A program made the position numbers and the translations under genes. DNA of 64,000 nucleotides, from positions 55,075-119,074 of the forward strand of contig CAWGPP010000003.1 in the NCBI GenBank assembly GCA_963824545.1. The letters are read 5' to 3'. The DNA comes from Bog-532 sp963824545 (GTDB lineage: Bacteria; Actinomycetota; Actinomycetes; Streptosporangiales; Streptosporangiaceae). This document shows positions 16,776 through 25,579 of this stretch, one piece after another; the stretch's first letter is position 1; each line of letters starts with the position of its first letter. The notes beneath the pieces are model-generated. The model did not search any database. It had not been told where the DNA came from and was given only the letters and a program-made list of their open reading frames with translations.

Positions 16776-17813
16776 TCAGCCGGTCGCGCTTGGAGTGATC
16801 GTGGCGGGATACTTCGCGGCGAAGGCCGCAATCGAATCGGTCCTGATCGCCGCCCAGAGCTCATTGCTCACGGACGAGTTGAGATAGCGGCGACCCGACG
16901 TGGTCGACGTGGGCGCCGTCACGAAGGTTCCCCCGCTGCCGCTCACGCGGTTGAGCCTGGTAGCCAGGGTCTCCACCTCGGTGTTCGTGAAGTTGCTGTC
17001 CACGGTCAGCAGGCTGGCCATGGCACTGACTACGTGGTAGGCGGTCAGGGGGTTGGTGAGCAGATGCCCGCTCGTGATCCGGTCCAGGATCGCCCGGAGC
17101 AGGCTCTGCTGGTTCAGCTCCCGCGCTTCCTGCACGGCCGGGGCATTTCGCACGTAATACACGGCCGTGACCCCGTTCAGGTGGTTGACCCCCGCGTGGA
17201 AGGTATACCCCTCGCTCACGGTCTTCTTCGCCAGGGTGACATTCACCCCGCCGATGGCATTGACCACGTTCGCGACCCCACTGAAGCTGATCCTCGCGTA
17301 ATGGTCGATCTGTACGTGGGTGAGCTGCTCTACCGTCTGCACCAGCAGCGACGCGCCGCCGTACGACAGTGCGGTGCCAATCTGCTGCTGGCCATGACCG
17401 GGCACCTGGACCAGGGTCTGGGGCGGGATGGCTACCACGCCCCCCTTTTTGTCGTTGGCGTCGAGATGCATCAGCATGACCAGGCCGGTACCGACCGAGC
17501 CGGCACCGACCGACTCGTCCGACGAGGTGATCAGCACGTTCATGGCCCCGGTTGACTGGCCCCCAGGCACCTTGGGCAGCGTTACCGGAGTCCGGTGGAT
17601 GCCGCCCGCCAGGTGATTGACCAGCAGGTACGCGCCCACCGCTACGGCGCCGAGTAGCACCACGCAAGCGGCCGCTGAGACGAGGGCGATGCGCAGCTTG
17701 CGCCGGTTCCGGGCAGGCGGTTCCGGCGGCTCAGGCGGCTCGGGCGTGGCCGGGCCCCGGTCCGCGGAATGCGCAGGCTCCGCCGGGCCATTTTGACCGG
17801 ACGTTTCGGACAT
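16776..17813 (-). CDS. LytR-CpsA-Psr (LCP)-family protein lacking catalytic residues
   Basis: I start at the ATG at 17813, which has a GGGGG ribosome site; a longer frame begins at 17867 without one. The protein has 345 residues: a Pro/Glu-rich cytoplasmic tail, one membrane helix (IALVSAAACVVLLGAVAVGA, ~45-65), then an extracellular LCP domain. LCP enzymes transfer lipid-linked glycopolymers to peptidoglycan. The scaffold is plain (TVEQLTHVQIDHYARISFSG, NAIGGVNVTL, YYVRNA), but the motif that should read IPRDT is IPPQT (~128) and the RSDT-type motif is GSVGTG. The later arginine motif is also weakened. I infer loss of the pyrophosphate/Mg binding site: a binding or regulatory pseudoenzyme, or a decaying gene. 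It is divergent from the polysaccharide locus. Confidence 0.8.
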   Translation of the reverse strand: MSETSGQNGPAEPAHSADRGPATPEPPEPPEPPARNRRKLRIALVSAAACVVLLGAVAVGAYLLVNHLAGGIHRTPVTLPKVPGGQSTGAMNVLITSSDESVGAGSVGTGLVMLMHLDANDKKGGVVAIPPQTLVQVPGHGQQQIGTALSYGGASLLVQTVEQLTHVQIDHYARISFSGVANVVNAIGGVNVTLAKKTVSEGYTFHAGVNHLNGVTAVYYVRNAPAVQEARELNQQSLLRAILDRITSGHLLTNPLTAYHVVSAMASLLTVDSNFTNTEVETLATRLNRVSGSGGTFVTAPTSTTSGRRYLNSSVSNELWAAIRTDSIAAFAAKYPATITPSATG

Positions 17814-17968
17814 TGTTTTTGCCCCCTTTTGCTGAGCTAGCTCATCCCGGCCGGGTTTGACCGGCATGCGGCTTCAGCCGCCCCCGTATACAGCTGCGTC
17901 GTTCCAGAGATTCCTGGCGAGATAGCTCCGCACCTTGCGGTTTACCCGATTGCCGTTACAAATAGCTG

Positions 17969-17997
17969 TTGTTAGTTCACTGACAGTAATGTATAAC
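17969..17997 (+). promoter_or_regulatory. Likely sigma-70-type promoter of the polysaccharide locus
   Basis: TTGTTA (17969-17974) and TATAAC (17992-17997) are separated by 17 bases in an AT-rich patch, about 70 bases before the GTG start of the dehydratase gene. Spacing and sequence fit a housekeeping-type promoter. Confidence 0.45.
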
Positions 17998-18065
17998 CGC
18001 GATGGGGCACAAGCTGTGCGGGGTCTTTGTGCCGGGTCATACGGGGTCATGCATTTGGGGGATTT

Positions 18066-20012
18066 GTGGCTATCAATGCTGTACGCGCCGATAACTCCCG
18101 CAGCAGGCGCGCAAGAGTCTCCACGTATTTCTGGCACTGCCTTTCACGGCGGGCTTTCCGGCCGGTCATTGAATGCGGTTATGACGCACTTGCCTGGGCC
18201 TGCGGCCTGCTCGCCGCAGCCTGGGTGACCCATGATCTGGCCGTTCCGGTGGGCGCGTTCACGATGATCTGGGCCTTCCTGGCCCTTTACCTGCTGTCGG
18301 CCGGATCCGGCCTGCGCGCGGGCCTGTACCGGGGCCGGTATCAGCGGGGCAGCCTGGACGAGGTCATGGGCGTCGGGATCAGCGCCTGCACGATGATCCT
18401 GCTGGTCGCGCTGGTGTCTCCCGCGCTGGTGACCGGGCAGCAGGCCGTCCTGCTGACCGTCGCCGGCGGTGTGGCGTTCGCGGTGCCTGCCATGCTGGGA
18501 GGCAGGTACGTGCTGTTCGCCGTACGCCAGCGATCCCGCAAGCCGGCCTCCGAGGCGGTGGACGTCATCGTCTTCGGCGCGGGTGACGCCGGTTCGATGC
18601 TGATCCGGCGGCTGACCCATGAGCTGGACTCCGTATACCGGCCGGTGGCGATCCTCGATGACGATCCGGCGAAACGACGGCTGCGCATCCAGGGCATCCC
18701 GGTCCTCGGAGACCGGACCCAGCTGGCCACGGTCGCGGCGAAGACCGGGGCCACCGTTCTGGTCATCGCGATCGCCCGGGCCAGCGGCAGCGCGATACGG
18801 GATCTTACCGCCGAGGCGGAGCGGTGCGGCCTGACGCCGAAGGTGGTGCCCTCCGTCACCGAGTTGCTCAACGGCAGTGCGCGCATCGAAGGAGTGCGCG
18901 ACCCGCGGATCAGCGACCTGCTCGGCCGCAGGCCGGTGCGGACGGACGTCACCGCGGTCGCCCATCGCTTCGCGGGCAAGCGCATCCTGGTGACTGGGGC
19001 GGGTGGATCGATCGGCTCGGAGCTGTGCCGTCAGCTGTACCGGTTCCGCCCGGCCGAGCTGATCATGCTCGATCGGGACGAGTCCGCGCTGCACGCGATA
19101 CAGCTGGCCCTGCACGGCCGCGCGCTGCTGGACTCCGACGAGACGGCGCTGGCCGACATCCGGGATCCGGATCGGGTCCGCGAGGTGTTCGGGCGATTCC
19201 GCCCGCAGATCGTCTTCCATGCCGCCGCGCTCAAGCATCTCCCGCTGCTGGAGCGTTACCCGGCGGAGGCGGTGAAGAGCAACGTCCTGGGTACCTGGTC
19301 GGTTCTGGAAGCCGCCGCCGCGTGCCAGGTCGAATCGTTCGTCAACATCTCCACCGACAAGGCGGCGGACCCGGTGAGCGTCCTCGGGTACTCCAAACGG
19401 GTCGCGGAACGGCTCACCGCCCACATGGCCGGCCACGCCGCGGGCAGCTACCTGAGCGTCCGCTTCGGAAACGTGCTGGGCAGCCGGGGCTCGGTGCTCA
19501 CCACGCTGTCCGCGCAAGTCGAATCGGGAGGACCGGTCACCGTGACGCATCCCGAGGTCAACCGGTACTTCATGACCGCGGACGAGGCCGTCCAGCTCGT
19601 CCTTCAGGCCGCCGTCATCGGCCGCGGCAGTGAGGTCCTGATCCTGGACATGGGCGTGCCGGTGCGGATCGCCGACATCGCCCGGCGGCTGGTCATGCGG
19701 TCCAGCCAGCCGGCGGAGATCGTCTTCACCGGCCTGCGGCCGGGTGAGAAGCTGACCGAGGATCTGCTTGGCCAGGGCGAGGTCGACTACCGGCCGCGCC
19801 ATCCGCTGATCCGGCACGCGCCGGTGCCGCCGTTGCCGCCGGACCAGCTCGCCAGCCTCGACCCGGCTGCCGATCCTGACGACCTGCGGCAGGCGCTCGC
19901 ATCGTGCGCGGGGGGTACACACTCAGCCCTGGCCGCGCCCGGGCCGACCGGGCCGGCTGCCCCCGGAGATCCCCCAGCAGAGTCCGACCAGGTGGCCGGT
20001 GAGCTGGTCTAG
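18066..20012 (+). CDS. CapD/FlaA1-type membrane nucleotide-sugar 4,6-dehydratase
   Basis: The GTG at 18066 is preceded by GGGGGA at good spacing; an upstream TTG lacks a ribosome site. The protein is 648 residues. Four to five N-terminal membrane helices (~30-150) are followed by a CoA-binding-like Rossmann domain (VDVIVFGAGDAGSMLIRRL, ~165-290) and an extended SDR dehydratase domain: TGAGGSIGSE (~309), HAAALKHLPLLE, STDKAADPVSVLGYSKR with the Tyr-x-x-Lys pair (~428-445), and VRFGNVLGSRGSV. Family members convert UDP-GlcNAc to a 4-keto-6-deoxy sugar, the first step to bacillosamine- or FucNAc-type sugars. The last 90 bp overlap the phosphatase gene on the other strand. Confidence 0.9.
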   Translation: MAINAVRADNSRSRRARVSTYFWHCLSRRAFRPVIECGYDALAWACGLLAAAWVTHDLAVPVGAFTMIWAFLALYLLSAGSGLRAGLYRGRYQRGSLDEVMGVGISACTMILLVALVSPALVTGQQAVLLTVAGGVAFAVPAMLGGRYVLFAVRQRSRKPASEAVDVIVFGAGDAGSMLIRRLTHELDSVYRPVAILDDDPAKRRLRIQGIPVLGDRTQLATVAAKTGATVLVIAIARASGSAIRDLTAEAERCGLTPKVVPSVTELLNGSARIEGVRDPRISDLLGRRPVRTDVTAVAHRFAGKRILVTGAGGSIGSELCRQLYRFRPAELIMLDRDESALHAIQLALHGRALLDSDETALADIRDPDRVREVFGRFRPQIVFHAAALKHLPLLERYPAEAVKSNVLGTWSVLEAAAACQVESFVNISTDKAADPVSVLGYSKRVAERLTAHMAGHAAGSYLSVRFGNVLGSRGSVLTTLSAQVESGGPVTVTHPEVNRYFMTADEAVQLVLQAAVIGRGSEVLILDMGVPVRIADIARRLVMRSSQPAEIVFTGLRPGEKLTEDLLGQGEVDYRPRHPLIRHAPVPPLPPDQLASLDPAADPDDLRQALASCAGGTHSALAAPGPTGPAAPGDPPAESDQVAGELV

Positions 20013-20534
20013 CAGGGCGGCGCTCAGCAGGTACGCCTGCGGCGGGCCGCCCATGGGGTCGGGCACGTCATCGTCGGAAGAGTCCCCCAGCAGTGCGATG
20101 CGTTCCCGGCCGGCGTGCAGCCGTGCCACCCAGTCAGCCAGCGGCTCAGCGGCTGCCCGGGGACCGGCCTGCTGCCCGCGCCGGACCATTTCCTTCAGCG
20201 TAAAGGCCCGGGGCCATACGGCTGGCTCGGTGACCACGGCATGACGGAGGTGCTCCCGGGTCATGGCCAGGACCAGGCTCGCGGCGCCGAGCTCATCGGC
20301 GGTCATCAGGCGGCTGCGATGACGGCTCACGTCAAGCCCGTAGCTGGCCATGGCGGAGACCACCCCAGGCGGCGCGGGCTGGCCCTCGTCCAGCAGTCCC
20401 GCCGAGTGCACCCGACCGGCCACCTCGGCCGTGCGCAGCCTGCGGGTGAGCAGCGCTTGGGCCATCACCGACCGGCACCGATTGGCGGTGCACAGCACGA
20501 GTACGACCGGGGCCGCCTGACCGTCAACCCGCAT
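19923..20534 (-). CDS. Low-molecular-weight protein-tyrosine phosphatase (Wzb-like)
   Basis: The P-loop VLCTANRCRSVMAQALL gives Cys15 and Arg21 of the C-x5-R-S motif, and DVPDPMGG near residue 160 supplies the general-acid Asp. At 203 residues it is somewhat longer than the usual 150-170. It sits next to the tyrosine autokinase gene, which points to a Wzc/Wzb-type pair that sets the phosphorylation state of the polymer-length regulator. It is on the opposite strand to both neighbours, diverging from the kinase (124 bp between starts) and overlapping the dehydratase end by 90 bp, so antisense interference is possible. No coding overlap signal was needed to choose the start at 20534. Confidence 0.9.
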   Translation of the reverse strand: MRVDGQAAPVVLVLCTANRCRSVMAQALLTRRLRTAEVAGRVHSAGLLDEGQPAPPGVVSAMASYGLDVSRHRSRLMTADELGAASLVLAMTREHLRHAVVTEPAVWPRAFTLKEMVRRGQQAGPRAAAEPLADWVARLHAGRERIALLGDSSDDDVPDPMGGPPQAYLLSAALLDQLTGHLVGLCWGISGGSRPGRPGRGQG

Positions 20535-20658
20535 GAATCCGCCCTTGTCCGCCTGACGACAGCATGATAATCACGGAAAGTAATCAGGTGTACGCTGATT
20601 GTTCAACAGAGGGCCGGTCCAGCTCCGCCCGCACACACGCACGAGGGGATTTCACTCG

Positions 20659-22287
20659 ATGATCGAGTCCGGCAGCGGGCCGACCCTGCGCTCCTACCTG
20701 GTGACGCTACGGCGCCGGAAGTGGTGGGTGATCGCCTTCACCCTACTGGGGCTGGGCGCCAGTCTCGCCCTGTCGCTCAGGCAGGCGAAGCAGTACTCGG
20801 CCACCGCTCAGCTGCTCGTACAGTCTTCGGGCCAGAGCGTCAGCCTGGGCAGCACGAACCAGCCGGTGACCACGACGGATGTGCAGACGGACCTGCAGCT
20901 CGCCACGAGCGCCCCGGTGCTGAAAGCCGTCCGCGCCAAGCTGGGCAGCGCGCCGGGGATCTCCACCTCGGAGGTGGCCCAGACCAACGTGATCGCGCTG
21001 ACGGCGGTCAGCTCGAGCCCGGCCCGGGCGGCGCTCATCGCCAACACCTACGCGAAGGCGTTCGTCGCCCAGACCCGGAACGCGGCCATCAGCAGCGTGA
21101 CCGCGGCGCAGACCCAGCTGCAGTCCCAGATCGATTCGCTGAACCAGCAGATCAAGTCCCTGGAGAACAGGCCGAGCGCGGCATCGCAGCTGTCCGCCCT
21201 GGTCAACCAGCAATCCGTGCTGAAGGAGGAAGCCGCGCAGCTTCAGGTCAACGGGGCGGTGGCCACCAGCGGAGTCGAGTTCGTGACTCCGGCGCAGCCA
21301 CCCACCTCGCCAAGCTCACCCAAGCCGGTACAGGATGCGCTGCTCGGGCTGGCGGCCGGCCTGATGCTGGGGCTGGGAGCGTCCTTCCTGCGGGACACCC
21401 TGGATGACGCGCTGACGTCCAAGGATTCGGCGGAACGGCTCGGCAATGCCCCGGTCCTGGCCATGGTCCCGATGGTGAACTCCTGGAAAAAGCGGAAACG
21501 TACCGCGGTCGCGGCAAGTTCCGATCCGACCTCGCCGGCCGCCGAGGCCTACCGGTCCCTGCGCACGTCCGTGCAGTTCACCAGGCAAGCGCACAACCTG
21601 CGGACCCTCCTGGTGACCAGCCCGGCCTCTGCCGAGGGGAAGACATCCACGCTCGCCAACCTCGGGGCCGTGTTCGCCCAGGCGGGCGAGCGGGTCGTGC
21701 TCGTCTCCTGCGACCTGCGCCGTCCGCGGCTCGGGGGACTCTTCGGTATTGACGAGAAGCCGGGGCTGACCAGCGTGCTGCTCGGGGAGCAGACGCTGGA
21801 GCAGGCGCTGCAGCAGGTCGAGGGGTACGACTGCCTGTGGGTCCTGGGATCGGGGGCGGTCCCGCCGAACCCGGCGGAACTGCTCAACGGGCCCAAGGCC
21901 CGGCAGATCTTCGCCACCCTGCGGGAGAACTTCGACCTGGTGCTGGTGGACAGCCCTCCCGTGCTGCCGGTCACCGACGCGCTCGTGCTGTCGGCCTACG
22001 CCGACAGCACGCTGCTCGTCGTGGCGGCCGGCCAGACCAGGCGAAACCAGCTGCAGCGGACCGCCGAGCGATTCGCGCAAGCCAAAGCGCCCGTGATGGG
22101 GATCGTCCTCAACGAGGTCAGCAAGGGCAACGGGTACGGCTACGGCTACGGCTACGGGTATGGCTACGGATACGGGTACGGCTCGTACCAGCCCGATCCT
22201 TCTCCGGCGGCCACGCCGGCGCAGTCCAACGGCCACACGGACACGCCCCCATCGGTCACCGGAAGGCGCAGCCACCACACCCGATGA
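20659..22287 (+). CDS. Polysaccharide co-polymerase / bacterial tyrosine kinase (Wzc-like)
   Basis: I take the ATG at 20659, with GAGGGG upstream; the frame is open further upstream without a ribosome site. The 542-residue protein has a Wzz-type N-terminal domain with TM1 (VIAFTLLGLGASLAL), a periplasmic-facing coiled region (QSQIDSLNQQIKSLE) and TM2 (GLAAGLMLGLGASFL). A P-loop kinase domain follows: Walker A SPASAEGKTST (~320), Walker A' VLVSCDLRRPRL and Walker B LVLVDSPPVLPVTD. The C-terminus is a run of about nine Gly-Tyr pairs (491-508), the usual tyrosine cluster that autophosphorylates. Together with the divergent LMW phosphatase it should control chain length or export of the polysaccharide. 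Confidence 0.92.
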   Translation: MIESGSGPTLRSYLVTLRRRKWWVIAFTLLGLGASLALSLRQAKQYSATAQLLVQSSGQSVSLGSTNQPVTTTDVQTDLQLATSAPVLKAVRAKLGSAPGISTSEVAQTNVIALTAVSSSPARAALIANTYAKAFVAQTRNAAISSVTAAQTQLQSQIDSLNQQIKSLENRPSAASQLSALVNQQSVLKEEAAQLQVNGAVATSGVEFVTPAQPPTSPSSPKPVQDALLGLAAGLMLGLGASFLRDTLDDALTSKDSAERLGNAPVLAMVPMVNSWKKRKRTAVAASSDPTSPAAEAYRSLRTSVQFTRQAHNLRTLLVTSPASAEGKTSTLANLGAVFAQAGERVVLVSCDLRRPRLGGLFGIDEKPGLTSVLLGEQTLEQALQQVEGYDCLWVLGSGAVPPNPAELLNGPKARQIFATLRENFDLVLVDSPPVLPVTDALVLSAYADSTLLVVAAGQTRRNQLQRTAERFAQAKAPVMGIVLNEVSKGNGYGYGYGYGYGYGYGYGSYQPDPSPAATPAQSNGHTDTPPSVTGRRSHHTR

Positions 22288-22329
22288 TCCGCGCGACCGG
22301 GCCAGAAAAGCACCCCAACCAGGCATTCT

Positions 22330-22358
22330 TGACTATATGTAATTGAATAATTACTCAG
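22330..22358 (+). promoter_or_regulatory. Possible promoter upstream of the sugar-phosphate transferase gene
   Basis: TTGACT at about 22330 lies in a strongly AT-rich 60-bp patch, 17 bases before TACTCA. It is followed at 22385 by the GTG start of the transferase. The -35 box is good, the -10 box is poor. Confidence 0.3.
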
Positions 22359-22384
22359 AGCTACAGATCTGATAGCATCCACGT

Positions 22385-23459
22385 GTGGCAGCCAACGGGG
22401 CCTTCGACGCGGTGGCCTGCTGCGGCGCGATCGTCATCGCGGCGGAACCAGTAACGATCCCGTTGCTGCGGCGCCTGCACGCCGTCGACACCCCCTCCGG
22501 GCGTTCGTCACACAGCGTCCCGACGCCGCGGGGCGGCGGCCTTCCTATCGCCGTGGGGCTGCTGGCGGCCGTGGCCATCACCCGCAGCGGGGCAGGTGCC
22601 GCGTTCGCGGTCGCGGTCGGCTTCTTCGGCGTGCTCGGCTTCGTCGACGACCTGCGCGGGCTGCCCGCTGCTCCGCCGGCTGGCGCTCCAGGCCACCGGA
22701 AGTGCCGTCGTTGCGGGGCTGCTCGTCCTGCCGATGCACCCGGCGGTAGCGGGCGTCCTGCTGGCCGTGGCCGCAGCGGTATGGATCACCGGGTTCGTCA
22801 ACGCGTTCAACTTCATGGACGGGGTGAACGGCATCTCCGGCGCCCATGCACTGATCGCCGGGGTGGCCTACGCCTGCTATGCGGAGTGGGGGCAGCACCC
22901 GTTCCTGCTGGCCGCCAGCCTCGCGGTGGCCGTCGGCGCGCTGATGTTCCTGCCGTGGAACGCGGGCCGGGCCCGGGTGTTCCTCGGCGACGTCGGCAGC
23001 TACTCGCTCGGCGCGGCACTGGCCGTGCTGGCCACGGACGCGGTGCTGCGCGGGGTGCCGGTGGAGGCGGTCCTCGGCCCGCTCGCCTTGTACCTGGCGG
23101 ACACCGCGTGGACGCTGCAGCGGCGCATCCGGGCGGGCGAGCGCTGGCTGCAGGCCCACCGGACGCACGTCTACCAGCAGTGGTGCGACGCCGGCTGGTC
23201 GCACCAGGAGGTCACCCTGCTGACCGGGGCCCTGACCATCCTGCTCACCGTGGCGGGCACGGTCAGCCTGAGCCGGGATCTGCCGGCCCGGGCCGCGGCT
23301 GACCTCATCGGCCTTGCGGTCCTGGCGGCTTACCTGTGCTCTCCGGCCTTGTTCCGGCGCCTCGGCCTGTACGACGAGCCGGAACTGTGCCGGTCCTGGC
23401 GGCCGGCGCAGGCCTGGCCAGCAATGGGACTCCAAGCGTGCCAGGGAGGGTCCAGCTGA
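22385..23459 (+). pseudogene. WecA/MraY-type undecaprenyl-phosphate sugar-1-phosphate transferase, one frameshift
   Basis: The GTG at 22385 opens a frame with VDTPSGRSSHSVPTPRGGG and GFVDDLRGLP, both hallmarks of the polyprenyl-phosphate HexNAc-1-P transferase family (Asp-Asp pair). The rest is one frame over: LLRRLALQATG, NAFNFMDGVNGISG (catalytic NxxNxxDGxNG) and FLGDVGSYSLGAAL, then a His-containing loop (QAHRTHVYQQ) and further helices. Removing one C from the CTGCCCGCTG run near 22665 restores GLPLLRRLALQ. A repaired protein would be about 357 residues with ~10 membrane helices and would start the lipid-linked repeat unit. I cannot tell whether the extra base is real or an assembly error. 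Confidence 0.8.
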
Positions 23460-23460
23460 C

Positions 23461-24691
23461 GTGCGCATTCTCCTCGTCACGCACTATTTCCCGCCGGAGA
23501 CCGGGGCTCCGCAGGCCCGGCTCTCCGCGCTGGCCCGGGCCTGGGCCGCGGACGGCGACACGGTGACGGTGCTCACCGGCATGCCGAACCACCCCACCGG
23601 CGTGATCCCGCCGGAATACCGCCGCGCGATCCGGCGGCAGGAAAGGCGCGACGGCTACCGGGTGCTGCGGACCTGGCTGTACGCCACCCCGAACGAGGGC
23701 GTGGCCCGCAAGACCCTCGGCCATCTCAGCTTCATGGCGAGCTGTGTGCTGCTCGGTGCCCGGCCCGCCGGCCGCGCCGATGTGGTGGTGGTGTCCTCGC
23801 CGACGTTCTTCTCCATCGGCGCCGCCTGGGTGCTGGCCCGGATCAAGCGGGCCCGGCTGGTGGTGGAGATCCGTGACCTGTGGCCGGCCATCTTCACCGA
23901 ACTCGGTGTGCTGACCAGCCGCCGCATCATCCGTGTGCTCGAACGCCTGGAACTCGCCGCGTACGCGGCCGCCGACGAGGTCGTGGTGGTGAGCGACGGA
24001 TTCCGGGACAACCTGATCGGCCGCGGGGTGCCACCCGGCAAAGTGCACACGATCCGCAACGGCGTCTCGCTGGAGACAGTTCGACCCCGGCGCCAGTGCC
24101 GACCCGGACGTACGGGCGCGCCTCGGCGCGGCCGCCGGTGACTGCCTGGTGCTGTACGCCGGGACGCACGGGATCTCTCACGCGCTGCCCGCGGTCGCCC
24201 GGGCCGCCGCCCGGCTGGCGGACCGTCCCATCCATTTCGCCTTCGTCGGCGAGGGCGCGGACAAGCCGCGGCTGGCCCGCACGGTCGCCGAGCTGGGGCT
24301 GGCCAACGTGACCCTGCTGCCCGGGGTGTCCCACGAGGAGGTCCCCGGCCTGCTGGCCGCGGCCGACATCTGCCTGGTCCCGCTGCGGGACGTGCCGCTG
24401 TTCGCGACCTTCATCCCCTCCAAGATCTTCGAGTACCTGGGCGCCGGGAAGGCCGTCGTCGGCTCGGTCAGCGGGGAGGCGGCGCAGATCCTCCGCGAGG
24501 CGGGCGCGGTCGTGGTGCCGCCGGAGGACGACGCCGCGCTGGCCGGCGCGATCCGCGATCTGGCCGCCGACCCGGAACGCCGGCTGGCTATGGGCCAGGC
24601 CGGCCGCCGCCACGTGGAGCAAAGCTTCGACCGGGTCGCGCTGGCCCGCGAGTACCGGAAGATCCTCACTGCGCCGGGCGGCCGCCGATGA
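23461..24691 (+). pseudogene. Glycosyltransferase family 4 (GT-B), one frameshift
   Basis: The GTG at 23461 follows the previous stop by one base. VRILLVTHYFPPETGAPQAR is the typical GT4 N-terminus; VVEIRDLWPAIF and VVVSDGFRDNLIGRGVPPGK complete the acceptor domain. Near 24075 the frame moves by one base (an extra A in GAGACAGTTC; without it the sequence reads SLEQFDPGA). The donor domain then continues as VLYAGTHGISHALP, FAFVGEGADKPRL and the E-x7-E region (FIPSKIFEYLGAGKAVVGSV). Repaired length is about 410 residues. It is related to WbuB/WcaI-like fucosamine transferases and probably adds the second sugar at the membrane face. Confidence 0.8.
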
Positions 24692-25579
24692 GGCTGCTGG
24701 TCACCGGGGGCAGTGGCTTCCTCGGCGGATACGTACTGAACGAGGCGGCGCGGCGGGGGCACGAGACGGTGGCGCTGGCCCGCAGCGATGCGGCCGCCGG
24801 CGCCGTAGCGCGGTACGGCGCCCGGCCGCTCACCGGCGACCTCGGTGATCCGGCGCGGCTGCTCGCGGCGTTCGGTGCCGCGCACTGCGAGGCCCTGGTC
24901 AACCTGGCGTCGCTGGGCTTCGGGCACGCCCCGGCGATCGTGGCCGCGACCAGGGCGGCGGCCATCGGTCGTGCGGTCTTCGTCTCCACCACGGCGGTGA
25001 AGACGACGCTCCCCGCACAGTCGAAGCGGATCCGGCTGGACGCCGAGCAGCAGATCCGGGACTCCGGGCTGAAGTGGACCATCCTGCGGCCCACCATGAT
25101 CTACGGAGCGCCCGGTGACCGGAACCTCTCCCGGCTGCTCGCCCTCCTGCCGCGGGTGCCCGTGCTGCCCGTGCCCGGCGGCGGGCAGGCATCTGCAGCA
25201 GCCGGTCCATGTGGCCGACGTGGCCGATGCCGTGCTGAACGCCGTGGAGCGGCCCGCCGCCGCTGGGCACTGCTACGACGTCGCGGGGCCGGAACCGCTC
25301 GGCTTTACCGAGCTGCTGCGCAGCTGCGCCCGGGCGGCCGGCAGCCGGACCCGTCTGGTCCCGGTGCCGCTGGCCCCTCTGGTCGCCGCCGCGCGCTGCT
25401 ACGAGCTGCTCAGTACCCGTCCCCGGATCCGCGCCGAGCAGTTGCAGCGGCTGGCCGAGGACAAGGCCTTCGCCATCGACGACGCCACCCGTGACCTCGG
25501 TTACGCGCCCCGGCCGTTCGCCGATGGCGTCCGGGCCGAGGCCCGTGCGCTGGGACTTGCCGCCGAAGGCGCGTCATGA
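24688..25579 (+). pseudogene. Extended SDR (NAD-dependent epimerase/dehydratase-like), one frameshift
   Basis: An ATGA overlap with the glycosyltransferase stop shows operon coupling. MRLLVTGGSGFLGGYVLNEA is the Rossmann N-terminus; VFVSTTAVKT and LKWTILRPTMIYG follow. A single extra G in GGGCAGGCATCTGCAG near 25190 changes the frame. After it, LQQPVHVADVADAVLNAVE and a normal C-terminus continue to 25579. Repaired length is about 296 residues. The Tyr-x-x-Lys pair is not clearly kept (the segment reads PAQSKRIRLDAEQ), as in atypical SDRs related to complex-I NDUFA9 or sugar reductases. It probably reduces or epimerises a sugar for the same polymer. Confidence 0.75.

Noticed and set aside
18144..19922. 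592-codon open frame opposite the CapD-type gene
   Set aside because: It is an antisense shadow with His/Arg/Asp-rich, motif-free translation.
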